Shown here piece after piece: positions 36,693-45,764 of a DNA stretch of 64,000 bases. Source of the DNA: Leptolyngbyaceae cyanobacterium clean351 (GTDB lineage Bacteria > Cyanobacteriota > Cyanobacteriia > DAIDHW01); NCBI GenBank assembly GCA_027451865.1, contig DAIDHW010000002.1, positions 1 through 64,000 of the forward strand. Direction: 5' to 3'. Positions within the stretch are counted from its first letter, which is position 1, and each line of letters starts with the position of its first letter. Below the pieces are notes generated by a model that saw only the letters and a list, made by a program, of their open reading frames with translations, was not told the origin of the DNA and did not search any database. The translations under genes were made by a program, and so were the position numbers.

Positions 36693-39600
36693 GCGACTAT
36701 CTCGACCCCATCAAGGTAATTGAGGATATTAAAGGGGATTTTATCCGCTACCTGTTGACCGCGTACCCCCTGCGAGACCCTCACCTTAGGTATGCACTTA
36801 AGACAGAACTAGAAAAACCAGGCTCGGTATGGCAAGAGCCTTACCTAGAAGGGTCTCAGCCCTACCAACCGGGCGCAACCCTGGCAAGCCTGTGCTCAGA
36901 TAACCTACTCCTACTACACCCCCAAATTTCCCAGCTGTTTCAACCAGCGGACCGCCCCCTCTACCAGCATCAAGAGCAGGCTATCCGGGCAGTCGTTGCC
37001 GATCAACAAAACCTAATTGTGGCCAGCGGCACCGGTTCAGGTAAAACCGAATGCTTCCTGATTCCCATGCTGGATATGCTCCTGAAGGAGGGCTCCCAGA
37101 AGCCTGGCGTAAGAGCATTAATCCTCTACCCCATGAATGCCCTAGTGAACGACCAGGTAAAACGGCTCCGCCAACTCCTAAGTCGGCAGCAAGGTAACGG
37201 CCCCGTAATCAAGTTTGGCTTCTATACCAGCCGCACTAAGAAGACTGAAAAGGATGCAATGAGGCAGCTAGAAGAAGAACTAGGTGCCTGGGAAGAGGAA
37301 GAACTGAGGAATTTTCTTACCGAGGATGAGCTGGGGCAGATCAATAGTAGGCGCAGACGTGAAAGCCTAGAAGCTAAGGTCAAGCAGAAAATATTAAAGG
37401 TGCAAGTAATCTCCAGGGAGAAGATTCAGGAAAGCCCGCCCCACATCCTGATAACTAACTACTCCATGCTGGAGCATATGCTGATTCGGCCAGTGGAGCG
37501 GGCGAGAATTTTTGATGCCTCTAAAGACACCTTTAAGATGTTGGTGGTAGACGAAGCCCACACCTACAACGGCTCCACCGGCACTGAAGTTTCTATGCTG
37601 ATCCGCCGCTTCAAACGAGCCCTAGGAAAAGAAGCACAGCAGATCCGAGCTATTGCCACCAGCGCTAGTCTGGGAAATCAGGAAGCAGATCATCAGGTAC
37701 TAGATTTTGCCAAGGATCTGTTTGGCGAGTCCTTCACACAGGTCATCCGTGGGGAGCGTCACCCGGCCCAGGAGAGACTCGGGTCACCCTACTCTCATCC
37801 CGCTACCCTAAGAGATTTTGCCCGGGATTTATCGGTACCCAATGACTCCCTGGAAGCTTGGGTCACCAAACTCAAGGATCTAGTCCCTGAGGAAGAACTT
37901 AACCAAGCCTACGAGGCAGCCAAAAATGAGCCTGACCAAAAGGTGCCCAAGCTGCTGTGGTTAGCCCTTAAAGGTCATCCCCTAGTCCATCGGCTCATTA
38001 AGATTCTAGAGGAACCTAAACCCTGGAAAACAGTTGTGCAGGAACTCTGGGAAATATCGGCAGAAACTCCAGGGCAAACTGAAGCTGAAATAGCATTAGC
38101 TCATCTTGCTCAGCTAGGCACGATGGCCCGTAAAGATTCAGAAGCACTCCCGTTATTGCCAGTTAGACTGCACCTGTTATTCCGCGGCCTCCAAGGCCTA
38201 TATGCTTGCATTAATCCTGAGTGTCCTGGAAAAATCCTAGACCCTCGCCATGGGCATGAGATAGCCAACCGCTACGGCAGGATTTATCTTGAAGAGCACA
38301 TCAAGTGTACTGACTGCGGTGCCCCAGTACTTGAAATAGCCAGCTGTAAAAAGTGTGCCCAAGCCTACGGCCTCCTGCCAAAAGATTTAGGGGCTACTGG
38401 CTCTGATGAGGCTAAGAGTAAAACTGGCTCTGACAATCCTAAGAGAGAAATTTACACTGTCACCCTGGGACCTTTGGATAGTCAGACCGAGGACGAGGAA
38501 GTTGATGAAACCCAGGAGAGCAAATTTGAGACCAGAGAGCTGAGCATCATCAAGGGTAATAATGGTTGGCAAATCACCAACACAATCCAAAATAATCAGA
38601 CCGGATTCAAAGTCCTAAGTCATACTTATGACGAGGAGAAAAAGGAAGAAGAGGGCATACTTTACAAGTGCCCAGGATGTCAGGGTGGCGAAAAAGACTA
38701 TCCAGCTATCAAGGGATTCTTTTCGTCTACCGATGCACCCCTATCGGTGATGATTGATAGCTTATTTGAGCTTCTACCCGAGGAAAAAGCTGAGTCAGAA
38801 GACTCCATACACACCCGCCGCAAGTTACTGGTCTTCTCCGACAACCGACAAGATGCCTCCTTCTTTGCCTCAGACTTCCAGCGCACCCACACAGAAACTC
38901 TCTACCGGCAACTAGTGTGGTGGGGATTTGTAGAGAAACTCGAACAAAAAAACCTAGAAAGATCTGAACAGGAAACCTCAAATGAACTGGCTATAGACCA
39001 ACTAGAGGATAAGTTGGTTGAGTACTTCGGTAAGTATTCTATTCCCCATCCTGACCGTGATCCTGAATTTCATCATCGCAGCTACATTAAAAATGATGAA
39101 TACGAAAATAGCTCATCTGAAAATAGCAATGAAGCGCTCCAAGGAAAACGTAAGGAGCGAGCAAGGGAACTGTTGCTAAGAGAATTTGGCCTCCCTTCAG
39201 CTCGTCGCTTCTCCCTCGAGGCTCTCGGGCTACTAGCCTGCCATGTGGGGGATTTTGATCCGCGGCTGGTGGAGATTACAAGCGCATGCCTGAGCATCAC
39301 ACCACCGGAGGCTGAAATATTCCTGCGCGGACTGACTGATGTTATACGTTTAGAGGGGATCCTGAAACTAGGTCCATCCTCACAATACTTTCGTGAAACT
39401 GAATTCCGTACAGATAATAAGGGTCACTTAAAGTACTATCTTACCTATGATAAGTACAAAAATGCCAAAGCAGACCGTGATGCTCGCTCAATGTTGCCCC
39501 GGTATAAGGAAGATGGTCAGCCCTACAAAATACAAGGGCCGATAGTCGCTTACTACAGCAAGTTTCTGACAACACTTCCTGAGCGTGAGGATCTGGAGGG

Positions 39601-41797
39601 AAAACTTTGGGATTTATACGAGAATCTGAAGGTTTTATTTATCGAGAAAGGCAGCGACAAATATCAGTTGTCCTGGGGCAATCTAAAGCTGTATCGGACC
39701 TCCGCCGACTGGTACCAATGCGGCTCTTGTCAGCAACTCTTTCACATTCCCGGTCTGGGTGAGGTGGATTCTCAGTTACCCTTCCTAAAGGAGCGTCGGT
39801 GTCCTGCTAAGTCGTGTCAAGGGAAGCTTGAGGCGTGGCATAGGCCTGAGCCTGATGATAACCACTACCGTCACCTGATTCAGCATCGGGAGGTAATTCC
39901 CCTCCGGGCTCAAGAACATACCGCCCAGATTGGGGTCACAGAATTAGAAACAAGGGAAGGCAAATTTCGGCGGGGTAAAATCAACCTCCTCAGCTGCACC
40001 ACAACCCTGGAGATGGGGATAGACATCGGGGGGCTCCAGGGGGTGGTGTTGCGCAACTTCCCCCCCTACGTCAGCAACTATCAGCAAAGGGCCGGGCGAG
40101 CAGGCCGCCGCACGGATGGGGTGGCAGTTAACCTGATGTACGGACAGCGGCGGGCCCATGACCGCTATTACTTTGACCGCCCCGCAGAGTTAATTAACGG
40201 TCAAAACCGGGTCCCGGTGATCGACCCCACTAATGAGCAAATCCAAGCCAGACACATTAGGGCTGAACTGCTGGCGGAATTTTTGCGGCCGCAGTCCAAG
40301 GGGCCGGAAGATGTCAAGATGGGAGAATTCCTAGGACTACCTGAATATCCCTACAATGGAGAGCCCAGTAACGGGATTCTAGTAAAATTTGAGGCTTGGT
40401 TGAGGACATCAGAAGCTAAAAAGTCCGTGGGTCAATGGATATCCAGCTTCAATGAGGAGCATACTAACGTAAAGATAACCGAAAGTATCACCGATAAATT
40501 CATTAACGAGTTTATTGATGAACTAGAGAGTTTCAAAAATGAACAGCTGAAGGACTGGGATGGCCTAAGAGATATGAAAGGGGAAATGGAAGGTAGTAAA
40601 CCTAAAAATTCAAATGAAGAAGATAGAATCAATTTCCGAAAAAAATCCATCAACAGAGAACTAGAGAAAGTCTTTGACCGAAAAATCCATGAAGAACTAG
40701 CCAGGGCTAGTATATTGCCCATCTATGGCTTCCCAGTGGATGTGGTACGTCTCATAACCCGAGATAGTGGAGATTACCAACGGGGGATCGAGGGTAAACA
40801 CCGCCTAGAGCGAGACCGCCGCGTTGCCCTAGCGGAGTATGCCCCAGGGCAAGATATTATTGTGGATGATCGGGTTCATCAGAGCGTGGGGATTTTGAAT
40901 CCCGCAAATCTCGAAAAAAGCTACTACGGAATATGTAAGAAATGCAATTATTTTGTCCATTCAAAAACTAATGCAAGTGTCCTCTGTAAATTTTGCGAAG
41001 ACACTATCGTTTTAAAGCCCTACATAGTTCCCAAGACCTTCACTACTGACACAGGAGAAAGCCCCAAGGTTACCCCAGATGAGAAGCCCAACCGGCAGCC
41101 TACGTCTGCTGTATTTCTGATTCCTGAGGGTGAGGTTAATGAGGGTGAGGCCGGGCAAACTGAGCAACCCAAACAACCCAACGACGATACACCATGGGAA
41201 CTAGAATGCCACCAGAGTGGTTTATTTTTCTTGGCTAATCAAGGGCCACTGGCTAACCGCGGCTTCGCTATTTGCAATCTATGCGGTCGAGACTTTAGCG
41301 ATAAGTTAGCAGATCAAAATACCAGGAAACGATCCTCTAGCAATACCCACACACACCCCCTGACGGGAAACTCCTGCGGCGGAAAATGCACTTATACCCA
41401 CCTAGGTCATATCTTTACAAGTGACTACCTCAAAATCAGGTTTGCCGCTCAGAATACATCTTCCGAAGGCTACCTTTCCCTGGTCTACGCCCTGCTAGAG
41501 GGCGCCGCCCGCGTCATCCAAGTGCCCCGCGCCGAGCTAGACGGACTATACCGCCCCTATGCCCAAGGTGACTACGAGATAGTTATCTACGACAACGTTC
41601 CGGGGGGGGCAGGCTATAACCAGCAGATCTGGGATAATTTCCCCGAGGTCCTCCAGACTGCCTACGAGATCTTAGATGGATGTAAATGCGGCAAAAGTTG
41701 TTACGATTGCCTGCGCACCTACTCCAATCAGCGGTTCCATGAGCAGTTAGACCGGCACCTGGCTAAGGGTTTCCTCAAACCTCTGGTCGAAACCTAA
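36689..41797 (+). CDS. Large DEAH helicase with zinc motifs and DUF1998-type C-terminus (DruE-like)
   Basis: A 1702-residue superfamily 2 helicase. The start is the ATG at 36689, overlapping the upstream stop as ATGA. A Q-motif region RPLYQHQEQAI precedes Walker A SGTGSGKTE (about 114-120). VVDEAHTYNGST is the DEAH box (about 287) and ATSASLG is motif III. A zinc-ribbon-like region follows (CINPECPG, CTDCG). More Cys pairs occur near 660, at 1010-1046 (CGSCQQ, CPAKSCQG) and 1416-1437 (CKKCNY, CKFCE). The helicase C half has TLEMGIDIGG and QQRAGRAGRR (about 1132). The C-terminus (1630-1702) has VPGGAGYN and CKCGKSCYDCLRTYSNQ, the DUF1998-type signature. Such large DUF1998 helicases are known as DruE in Druantia anti-phage systems; the short MrfA repair helicases are related. 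Domain calls are firm; the system assignment is inferred. Confidence 0.93.
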   Translation: MSDYLDPIKVIEDIKGDFIRYLLTAYPLRDPHLRYALKTELEKPGSVWQEPYLEGSQPYQPGATLASLCSDNLLLLHPQISQLFQPADRPLYQHQEQAIRAVVADQQNLIVASGTGSGKTECFLIPMLDMLLKEGSQKPGVRALILYPMNALVNDQVKRLRQLLSRQQGNGPVIKFGFYTSRTKKTEKDAMRQLEEELGAWEEEELRNFLTEDELGQINSRRRRESLEAKVKQKILKVQVISREKIQESPPHILITNYSMLEHMLIRPVERARIFDASKDTFKMLVVDEAHTYNGSTGTEVSMLIRRFKRALGKEAQQIRAIATSASLGNQEADHQVLDFAKDLFGESFTQVIRGERHPAQERLGSPYSHPATLRDFARDLSVPNDSLEAWVTKLKDLVPEEELNQAYEAAKNEPDQKVPKLLWLALKGHPLVHRLIKILEEPKPWKTVVQELWEISAETPGQTEAEIALAHLAQLGTMARKDSEALPLLPVRLHLLFRGLQGLYACINPECPGKILDPRHGHEIANRYGRIYLEEHIKCTDCGAPVLEIASCKKCAQAYGLLPKDLGATGSDEAKSKTGSDNPKREIYTVTLGPLDSQTEDEEVDETQESKFETRELSIIKGNNGWQITNTIQNNQTGFKVLSHTYDEEKKEEEGILYKCPGCQGGEKDYPAIKGFFSSTDAPLSVMIDSLFELLPEEKAESEDSIHTRRKLLVFSDNRQDASFFASDFQRTHTETLYRQLVWWGFVEKLEQKNLERSEQETSNELAIDQLEDKLVEYFGKYSIPHPDRDPEFHHRSYIKNDEYENSSSENSNEALQGKRKERARELLLREFGLPSARRFSLEALGLLACHVGDFDPRLVEITSACLSITPPEAEIFLRGLTDVIRLEGILKLGPSSQYFRETEFRTDNKGHLKYYLTYDKYKNAKADRDARSMLPRYKEDGQPYKIQGPIVAYYSKFLTTLPEREDLEGKLWDLYENLKVLFIEKGSDKYQLSWGNLKLYRTSADWYQCGSCQQLFHIPGLGEVDSQLPFLKERRCPAKSCQGKLEAWHRPEPDDNHYRHLIQHREVIPLRAQEHTAQIGVTELETREGKFRRGKINLLSCTTTLEMGIDIGGLQGVVLRNFPPYVSNYQQRAGRAGRRTDGVAVNLMYGQRRAHDRYYFDRPAELINGQNRVPVIDPTNEQIQARHIRAELLAEFLRPQSKGPEDVKMGEFLGLPEYPYNGEPSNGILVKFEAWLRTSEAKKSVGQWISSFNEEHTNVKITESITDKFINEFIDELESFKNEQLKDWDGLRDMKGEMEGSKPKNSNEEDRINFRKKSINRELEKVFDRKIHEELARASILPIYGFPVDVVRLITRDSGDYQRGIEGKHRLERDRRVALAEYAPGQDIIVDDRVHQSVGILNPANLEKSYYGICKKCNYFVHSKTNASVLCKFCEDTIVLKPYIVPKTFTTDTGESPKVTPDEKPNRQPTSAVFLIPEGEVNEGEAGQTEQPKQPNDDTPWELECHQSGLFFLANQGPLANRGFAICNLCGRDFSDKLADQNTRKRSSSNTHTHPLTGNSCGGKCTYTHLGHIFTSDYLKIRFAAQNTSSEGYLSLVYALLEGAARVIQVPRAELDGLYRPYAQGDYEIVIYDNVPGGAGYNQQIWDNFPEVLQTAYEILDGCKCGKSCYDCLRTYSNQRFHEQLDRHLAKGFLKPLVET

Positions 41798-42471
41798 GCC
41801 TCCAGTAAACTATAGCGGCCGTAGTAAGCTTGGGGTTCCCCCTGCACCCAAGCCCACAACTGGTCACCCCAAGAAAAGTGCCACCACTCCCCAGGATGAC
41901 GGGCAAACCCCTGGGCAGTCATCACCTGGTTGAGTAGCTGTCGGTGCCCGTGGGCAACCGGGTCAGATTCAGCGTAGTAATCGGGGGCCGAGCGCTCCGA
42001 TAGCTCATCGATGGGGGAACCCATGAAGACCGGCTGCCCCTGGGCATCCACTAGGGTCAAGTCTACCGCCGCCCCGGTGCTGTGGGGGGGTGGGGCCGCC
42101 GGGTCTAGGTTAGGGGGAGACCAGATCCGGTAAACCTCAGACAGCAGTTTTTCCCTGCCGGTCTCCGGGTCAACCCCCCGCTCCCGGGCTAGGCTCCCCA
42201 GGGTGTGCTGCACCATGAAAGCCTGCACCTCCACAGGCCGGTAGGCATCGAAAATCTGCAACCGCCACCCAGGGGCCAGCTGGCTCAGGGTAGCCTGGGC
42301 CTCCAGTAGTCGCTTGAGGACCCCGGAGCGCAGCCAGTCAGGGTCTCGATCCCCATAGGGGGCCCCCAGGCTGGCGTAGGGGTGGGGCTCTACCCAGGCA
42401 AGGGACCCCCGGGGAATGGGCTGGAGGGGCTCCCGGCATTCTCGGATCGGCAGCCGGTGGTAGGGCCTCAC
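41794..42471 (-). CDS. D-alanyl-D-alanine dipeptidase (VanX/DdpX family)
   Basis: The 225-residue zinc peptidase has the metal and active-site motifs [10 protein letters not shown] (S-x-G-x-A-x-D, about residues 110-119) and [10 protein letters not shown] (E-x-x-H). The Arg region IFDAYRP is also present. Family members cleave D-Ala-D-Ala, recycling or remodelling peptidoglycan precursors; in cyanobacteria the physiological role is unclear. There is no signal peptide. It ends interlocked with the helicase stop (four shared bases) and overlaps accD by four bases at its start. Confidence 0.9.
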   Translation of the reverse strand: MRPYHRLPIRECREPLQPIPRGSLAWVEPHPYASLGAPYGDRDPDWLRSGVLKRLLEAQATLSQLAPGWRLQIFDAYRPVEVQAFMVQHTLGSLARERGVDPETGREKLLSEVYRIWSPPNLDPAAPPPHSTGAAVDLTLVDAQGQPVFMGSPIDELSERSAPDYYAESDPVAHGHRQLLNQVMTAQGFARHPGEWWHFSWGDQLWAWVQGEPQAYYGRYSLLEA

Positions 42472-43328
42472 TTGCCTTGGTGCAGCTTGATCATTTGGGC
42501 CAGGGTTTTAGTCAGCTGGGTGCGGGGAATAATGATATCCACAAAGCCGTGGTGCAGCATATACTCCGCGGTCTGAAAATCATCGGGTAACTTTTCCCTG
42601 AGGGTCTGTTCCACCACCCGACGGCCGGCAAACCCGATCGTCGCCTTAGGCTCGGCGACAATGATATCCCCAAGCATGGCAAAGCTGGCGGTCACCCCGC
42701 CAGTGGTGGGATGGGTGAGGATAGGGATGTACAGCAGCCGGGCCTCCCGGTGGAGCTCTAGGGCTCCGGAGATCTTGGCCATCTGCATCAGACTGAGAAT
42801 TCCTTCCTGCATCCGGGCTCCCCCGGAAGTACACACAATTAACACCGGCCGGCGTTCGGCAGTAGCCCGTTCAATCAGGCGGGTGAGCTTCTCCCCCACC
42901 ACCGAACCCATGCTGCCGCCGATAAAGCGAAAATCCATCACCCCTAAGGCCACTGGGATCCCTTGCAGCTCCCCTAAACCAGTTTGGACAGCATCCTGCA
43001 TGCCAGTTTTAGCTTGGGCCTCCCGCAGCCTTTCACTGTAGGGCTTGCGGTCCTTGAACTTCAGGGGGTCAACGGGGACTACGTTGGTATCTAAGGGGGT
43101 CCAGGTGCCCTGGTCAATCAGTTGGTTAATCCTGTCATTACTATCTACCCGCAGGTGGTGGCCACACTCGAGGCAGACCATTTGGTTAGCCTGTAAGTCC
43201 TTGGTGTAGGTCAACACGTCACACATCTCACACTTGGTCCAGAGACCATCGGGTATCTCCCGCACCCGTCTTTCCGCACTGATGGAGCCGGTTTTGCGCC
43301 GATTGGCAAACCAATCTAGGAGGCTCAT
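42468..43328 (-). CDS. accD: Acetyl-CoA carboxylase carboxyltransferase subunit beta
   Basis: The 286-residue subunit forms malonyl-CoA together with AccA in fatty-acid synthesis. The N-terminal zinc finger has CEMC (residues about 33-36) and CLEC (about 52-55). The crotonase-fold core shows [28 protein letters not shown] and [15 protein letters not shown], and the C-terminus has [17 protein letters not shown]. Length and motifs are normal. Its stop overlaps the dipeptidase start in a four-base ATGA. Confidence 0.97.
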   Translation of the reverse strand: MSLLDWFANRRKTGSISAERRVREIPDGLWTKCEMCDVLTYTKDLQANQMVCLECGHHLRVDSNDRINQLIDQGTWTPLDTNVVPVDPLKFKDRKPYSERLREAQAKTGMQDAVQTGLGELQGIPVALGVMDFRFIGGSMGSVVGEKLTRLIERATAERRPVLIVCTSGGARMQEGILSLMQMAKISGALELHREARLLYIPILTHPTTGGVTASFAMLGDIIVAEPKATIGFAGRRVVEQTLREKLPDDFQTAEYMLHHGFVDIIIPRTQLTKTLAQMIKLHQGK

Positions 43329-43331
43329 GGA

Positions 43332-43646
43332 CTAGACCCCCCTTTTCTCGGCTAGGGCTTGCCGGAACCCCCAAACCACCAGGGTGTTAGTCACCATCAG
43401 GAAAAACTCCGCCCCGCCGTGCAACCAATCCACGTTTGCTAGAGATTCCCCGTAGACCACTTGGGCATAAATCCCCGCCGGGATGGTAATCGCCACAAAC
43501 ACCAGGGTGCCGTAGAACCCCCACAAGGCCAGGCGGGGGGCTTGGCCACTGCGAGTCAAAAACCATAAAAATCCCAGGTAGGGAAACAAAGAAAGGGCGA
43601 AAAGCAGATTTTGAGTATTTTTTGCCGTAAAAACCGCCAGATCCAT
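43332..43646 (-). CDS. DUF3593 family membrane protein
   Basis: The 104-residue protein has three hydrophobic segments (LLFALSLFPYLGFLWFL, WGFYGTLVFVAITIPAGIYA, FLMVTNTLVVWGF) and the DUF3593-typical loop YGESLANVDWLHGGAEFF. It is known only from cyanobacteria and plastid-bearing eukaryotes; the function is unknown. It sits 3 bases before accD and next to DUF2499, a pairing that recurs in cyanobacteria. A role in the photosynthetic membrane is plausible but unproven. Confidence 0.85.
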   Translation of the reverse strand: MDLAVFTAKNTQNLLFALSLFPYLGFLWFLTRSGQAPRLALWGFYGTLVFVAITIPAGIYAQVVYGESLANVDWLHGGAEFFLMVTNTLVVWGFRQALAEKRGV

Positions 43647-43751
43647 AAAAAAGTCAATTGATCAAAAGTATCGGCCAAGGGTCACGGGCCCACGGCAGAT
43701 TCCCCCCAATGATACCGGAATCCAGAGGCTTTTATGGTTACCCTATCTGCC

Positions 43752-44108
43752 TCACCCTGGTCTGGGGCTCTCCTCGACCCCCTCTGATGGGGACCGTTGG
43801 GGACGCTCGGCCCGCTGAGGACTGGTGGAGTATAGCCAATAGGCTGCCCCCATCAAGGTGGTGTTACCCAGGAGCGTGAGGGTAGCTTGAAGGGAAACTA
43901 ACCACTCTAACCGGGGAGAATTATCAAAAAAATGCCAGGTGCAGGCGCAAAGAGCCCCCCCCAAAACCGGGGCCATCGCCACAGCAAAGGCCTGCCAAGC
44001 CCGGCTACCCAGGGTGCGGCCGTAGGTCCATACTAGAACCATGGAGACTACCCATTCCACAACACTGGAAATGTGGATTACCCAGGTATGCAAGGACAGA
44101 GCATGCAT
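43752..44108 (-). CDS. DUF2499 family membrane protein
   Basis: The 118-residue protein has three hydrophobic segments and the DUF2499 signature MHALSLHTWVIHISSVVEW at the N-terminus, with CACTWHFFDNSPRLEWLVSLQ in the middle. The His/Asp-rich residues are typical of the family. It is known from cyanobacteria and chloroplast-bearing eukaryotes; function unknown. The neighbouring DUF3593 gene on the same strand suggests joint expression. Confidence 0.87.
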   Translation of the reverse strand: MHALSLHTWVIHISSVVEWVVSMVLVWTYGRTLGSRAWQAFAVAMAPVLGGALCACTWHFFDNSPRLEWLVSLQATLTLLGNTTLMGAAYWLYSTSPQRAERPQRSPSEGVEESPRPG

Positions 44109-44191
44109 CGCTTAATCTCGCCGAAAGGGCCTTCCCAGCATAGCAGAGGCTCTGGTAGATTTAGGCAGACCTGGCACAAGAAGGGACTAGG

Positions 44192-45229
44192 ATGCGGGTA
44201 ATTTTGTCTGGCTACTACGGGGCGGGCAATGGGGGAGATGAGGCTCTCCTAGCTAGTCTGTTGCAGATGCTCCCTCCCCAGGTAGCTCCCATTGTGTTGT
44301 CCCGCGCCCCCGCCCACACCCGCAAACAATATCAAGTTGAAGCCGTCGATAGTCGTTCCCCGGCCCAGGTCCTCGAGGCTTTCCGGGAAGCGGCGGGGTT
44401 TATCTGGGGGGGAGGTAGCCTGATCCAAGACGTCACAAGTGCCCTCAGCCCCCTCTACTACTGCACCCTCATGGCCTTGGCCCAGAGCCGGGGCCTCAAG
44501 ACCCTAGCCTGGGCCCAGGGGGTAGGTCCCCTCCAGCGCCCCTTCACCCGCTGGCTAGCCCGGCAAACCTTCCGGGGCTGCAGTGGCATCAGCGTCCGAG
44601 ATGCCCAGTCAGCCCGGCTCCTGCAGACCTGGGGCCTCGACCCTGTGGTGGGGGCTGACCCGGTTTGGGCCCTTGCCCCCCAGCCCTTTAGGGGTGAATT
44701 GCCCCCGGCCCCCCGGCTCGCCCTGGCCCTGCGCCCCCATGTTGGGTTGACCCCGGAGCGCCTCAGGCACCTAGTGATTGCCCTAGGCCAGTTCCAGCAG
44801 CACACTAGGGTGAGTGTCGTGCTGGTGCCCTTTCAACCCAGCCGGGATGAACCGTTAGCTCGGCAAATTCAGACCGCCCTCCCTGGCCCCAGTCAAGTAG
44901 TCACCTGCCCAGACCCCCGGGAGCTCAAGGGGTTATTTAGGGAAATGACCATGGTGATCGCTATGCGGTTTCATGCCCTGGTAATGGCGGCGGCGGCGGG
45001 CTGCCGTTGTTTTGCCCTCAGCTACGACCCCAAGGTGAGTCAGTTGATGGCGCAGCTGGCCCTACCGGGGTGGGACCTGAACCAAATTCCCGACCCAGAT
45101 GCCCTCACCCCCCATTGGTTAGACTGCTACCACCAGGGCCGCGTGCTGACTCCCCAAGCGATTCAGGTCCAGACAGCCGAAGCCCTTAACCACCAGCAGC
45201 TACTGCAGGTACTGTTGCCGAGCGCCTAG
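44192..45229 (+). CDS. csaB: Polysaccharide pyruvyl transferase CsaB
   Basis: The 345-residue enzyme adds pyruvyl groups to cell-wall sugars, creating attachment points for S-layer or surface proteins in known cases. N-terminal SGYYGAGNGGDEALL (about residues 5-19) and the later IWGGGSLIQDVTS and GISVRDAQSA match the CsaB type, and the C-terminal GT-B-like part has AMRFHALVMAAAAG. Length is typical. It reads divergently from DUF2499, with an 83-base promoter gap. Confidence 0.92.
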   Translation: MRVILSGYYGAGNGGDEALLASLLQMLPPQVAPIVLSRAPAHTRKQYQVEAVDSRSPAQVLEAFREAAGFIWGGGSLIQDVTSALSPLYYCTLMALAQSRGLKTLAWAQGVGPLQRPFTRWLARQTFRGCSGISVRDAQSARLLQTWGLDPVVGADPVWALAPQPFRGELPPAPRLALALRPHVGLTPERLRHLVIALGQFQQHTRVSVVLVPFQPSRDEPLARQIQTALPGPSQVVTCPDPRELKGLFREMTMVIAMRFHALVMAAAAGCRCFALSYDPKVSQLMAQLALPGWDLNQIPDPDALTPHWLDCYHQGRVLTPQAIQVQTAEALNHQQLLQVLLPSA

Positions 45230-45287
45230 CAATTAGGTAGCGTGGATTCTAGCCCTGCTCGCCTGAGACTGTCACTGGAGGACATCC

Positions 45288-45764
45288 ATGTACCCTGATT
45301 TCCCCTCAGCCGCGTCAACCGGACCGCTTAGCTGTCTCCCACAACAGTTAGGGGTAGCCCAGCGGCTGATCATCGCCTACCAACGGCAAATCCAATCCCT
45401 GGCCCTGGCCCTAGAGGCTAGTCAGGCCCAGGTGGCGACCCTAGAGCGCGAGTGTGCCCTTCATCAGCAGCGCTACATCGACCAGGGCCACGCCCTCAGC
45501 GAGAGTGCTGAGCGCTGCCGGGACCTGCGCTCTCGCCTGTGGCGGCAGCAACAGTATAACCTCCAGTTAAAGTCTGCCCTGGAAAAGAGCTTCCCTGACC
45601 ACCACATCGGTCAGTCCCTGCTCGCGAGCCTCAGTCAAACCCCCCTGACCAGCAGTACTACGGTTCCTATTCCCCCCTGGTCGGAGGTACAGCCTCCCCC
45701 TCCTACTGCCGCCCTACCTGCTGGGGCTGCCAAGCCTCGCCTTGACCTGCCGGTGTTTGAATAA
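45288..45764 (+). CDS. Coiled-coil hypothetical protein
   Basis: A 158-residue protein with a long helix (about residues 18-105) rich in Gln, Ala and Leu (LIIAYQRQIQSLALALEASQ, VATLERECALHQQRYIDQ), likely a coiled coil. A Pro-rich tail follows (PIPPWSEVQPPPPTAALP). GGAGGA sits five bases before the ATG. It starts 58 bases after csaB, so cotranscription is possible. Its last 62 bases overlap the end of the convergent lycopene-cyclase gene. I recognise no family. Confidence 0.68.
   Translation: MYPDFPSAASTGPLSCLPQQLGVAQRLIIAYQRQIQSLALALEASQAQVATLERECALHQQRYIDQGHALSESAERCRDLRSRLWRQQQYNLQLKSALEKSFPDHHIGQSLLASLSQTPLTSSTTVPIPPWSEVQPPPPTAALPAGAAKPRLDLPVFE

Noticed and set aside
36689-41797. DISARM system
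   Set aside because: No methyltransferase or phospholipase-D gene is adjacent, and helicase and DUF1998-type parts are in one protein, unlike drmA/drmB.
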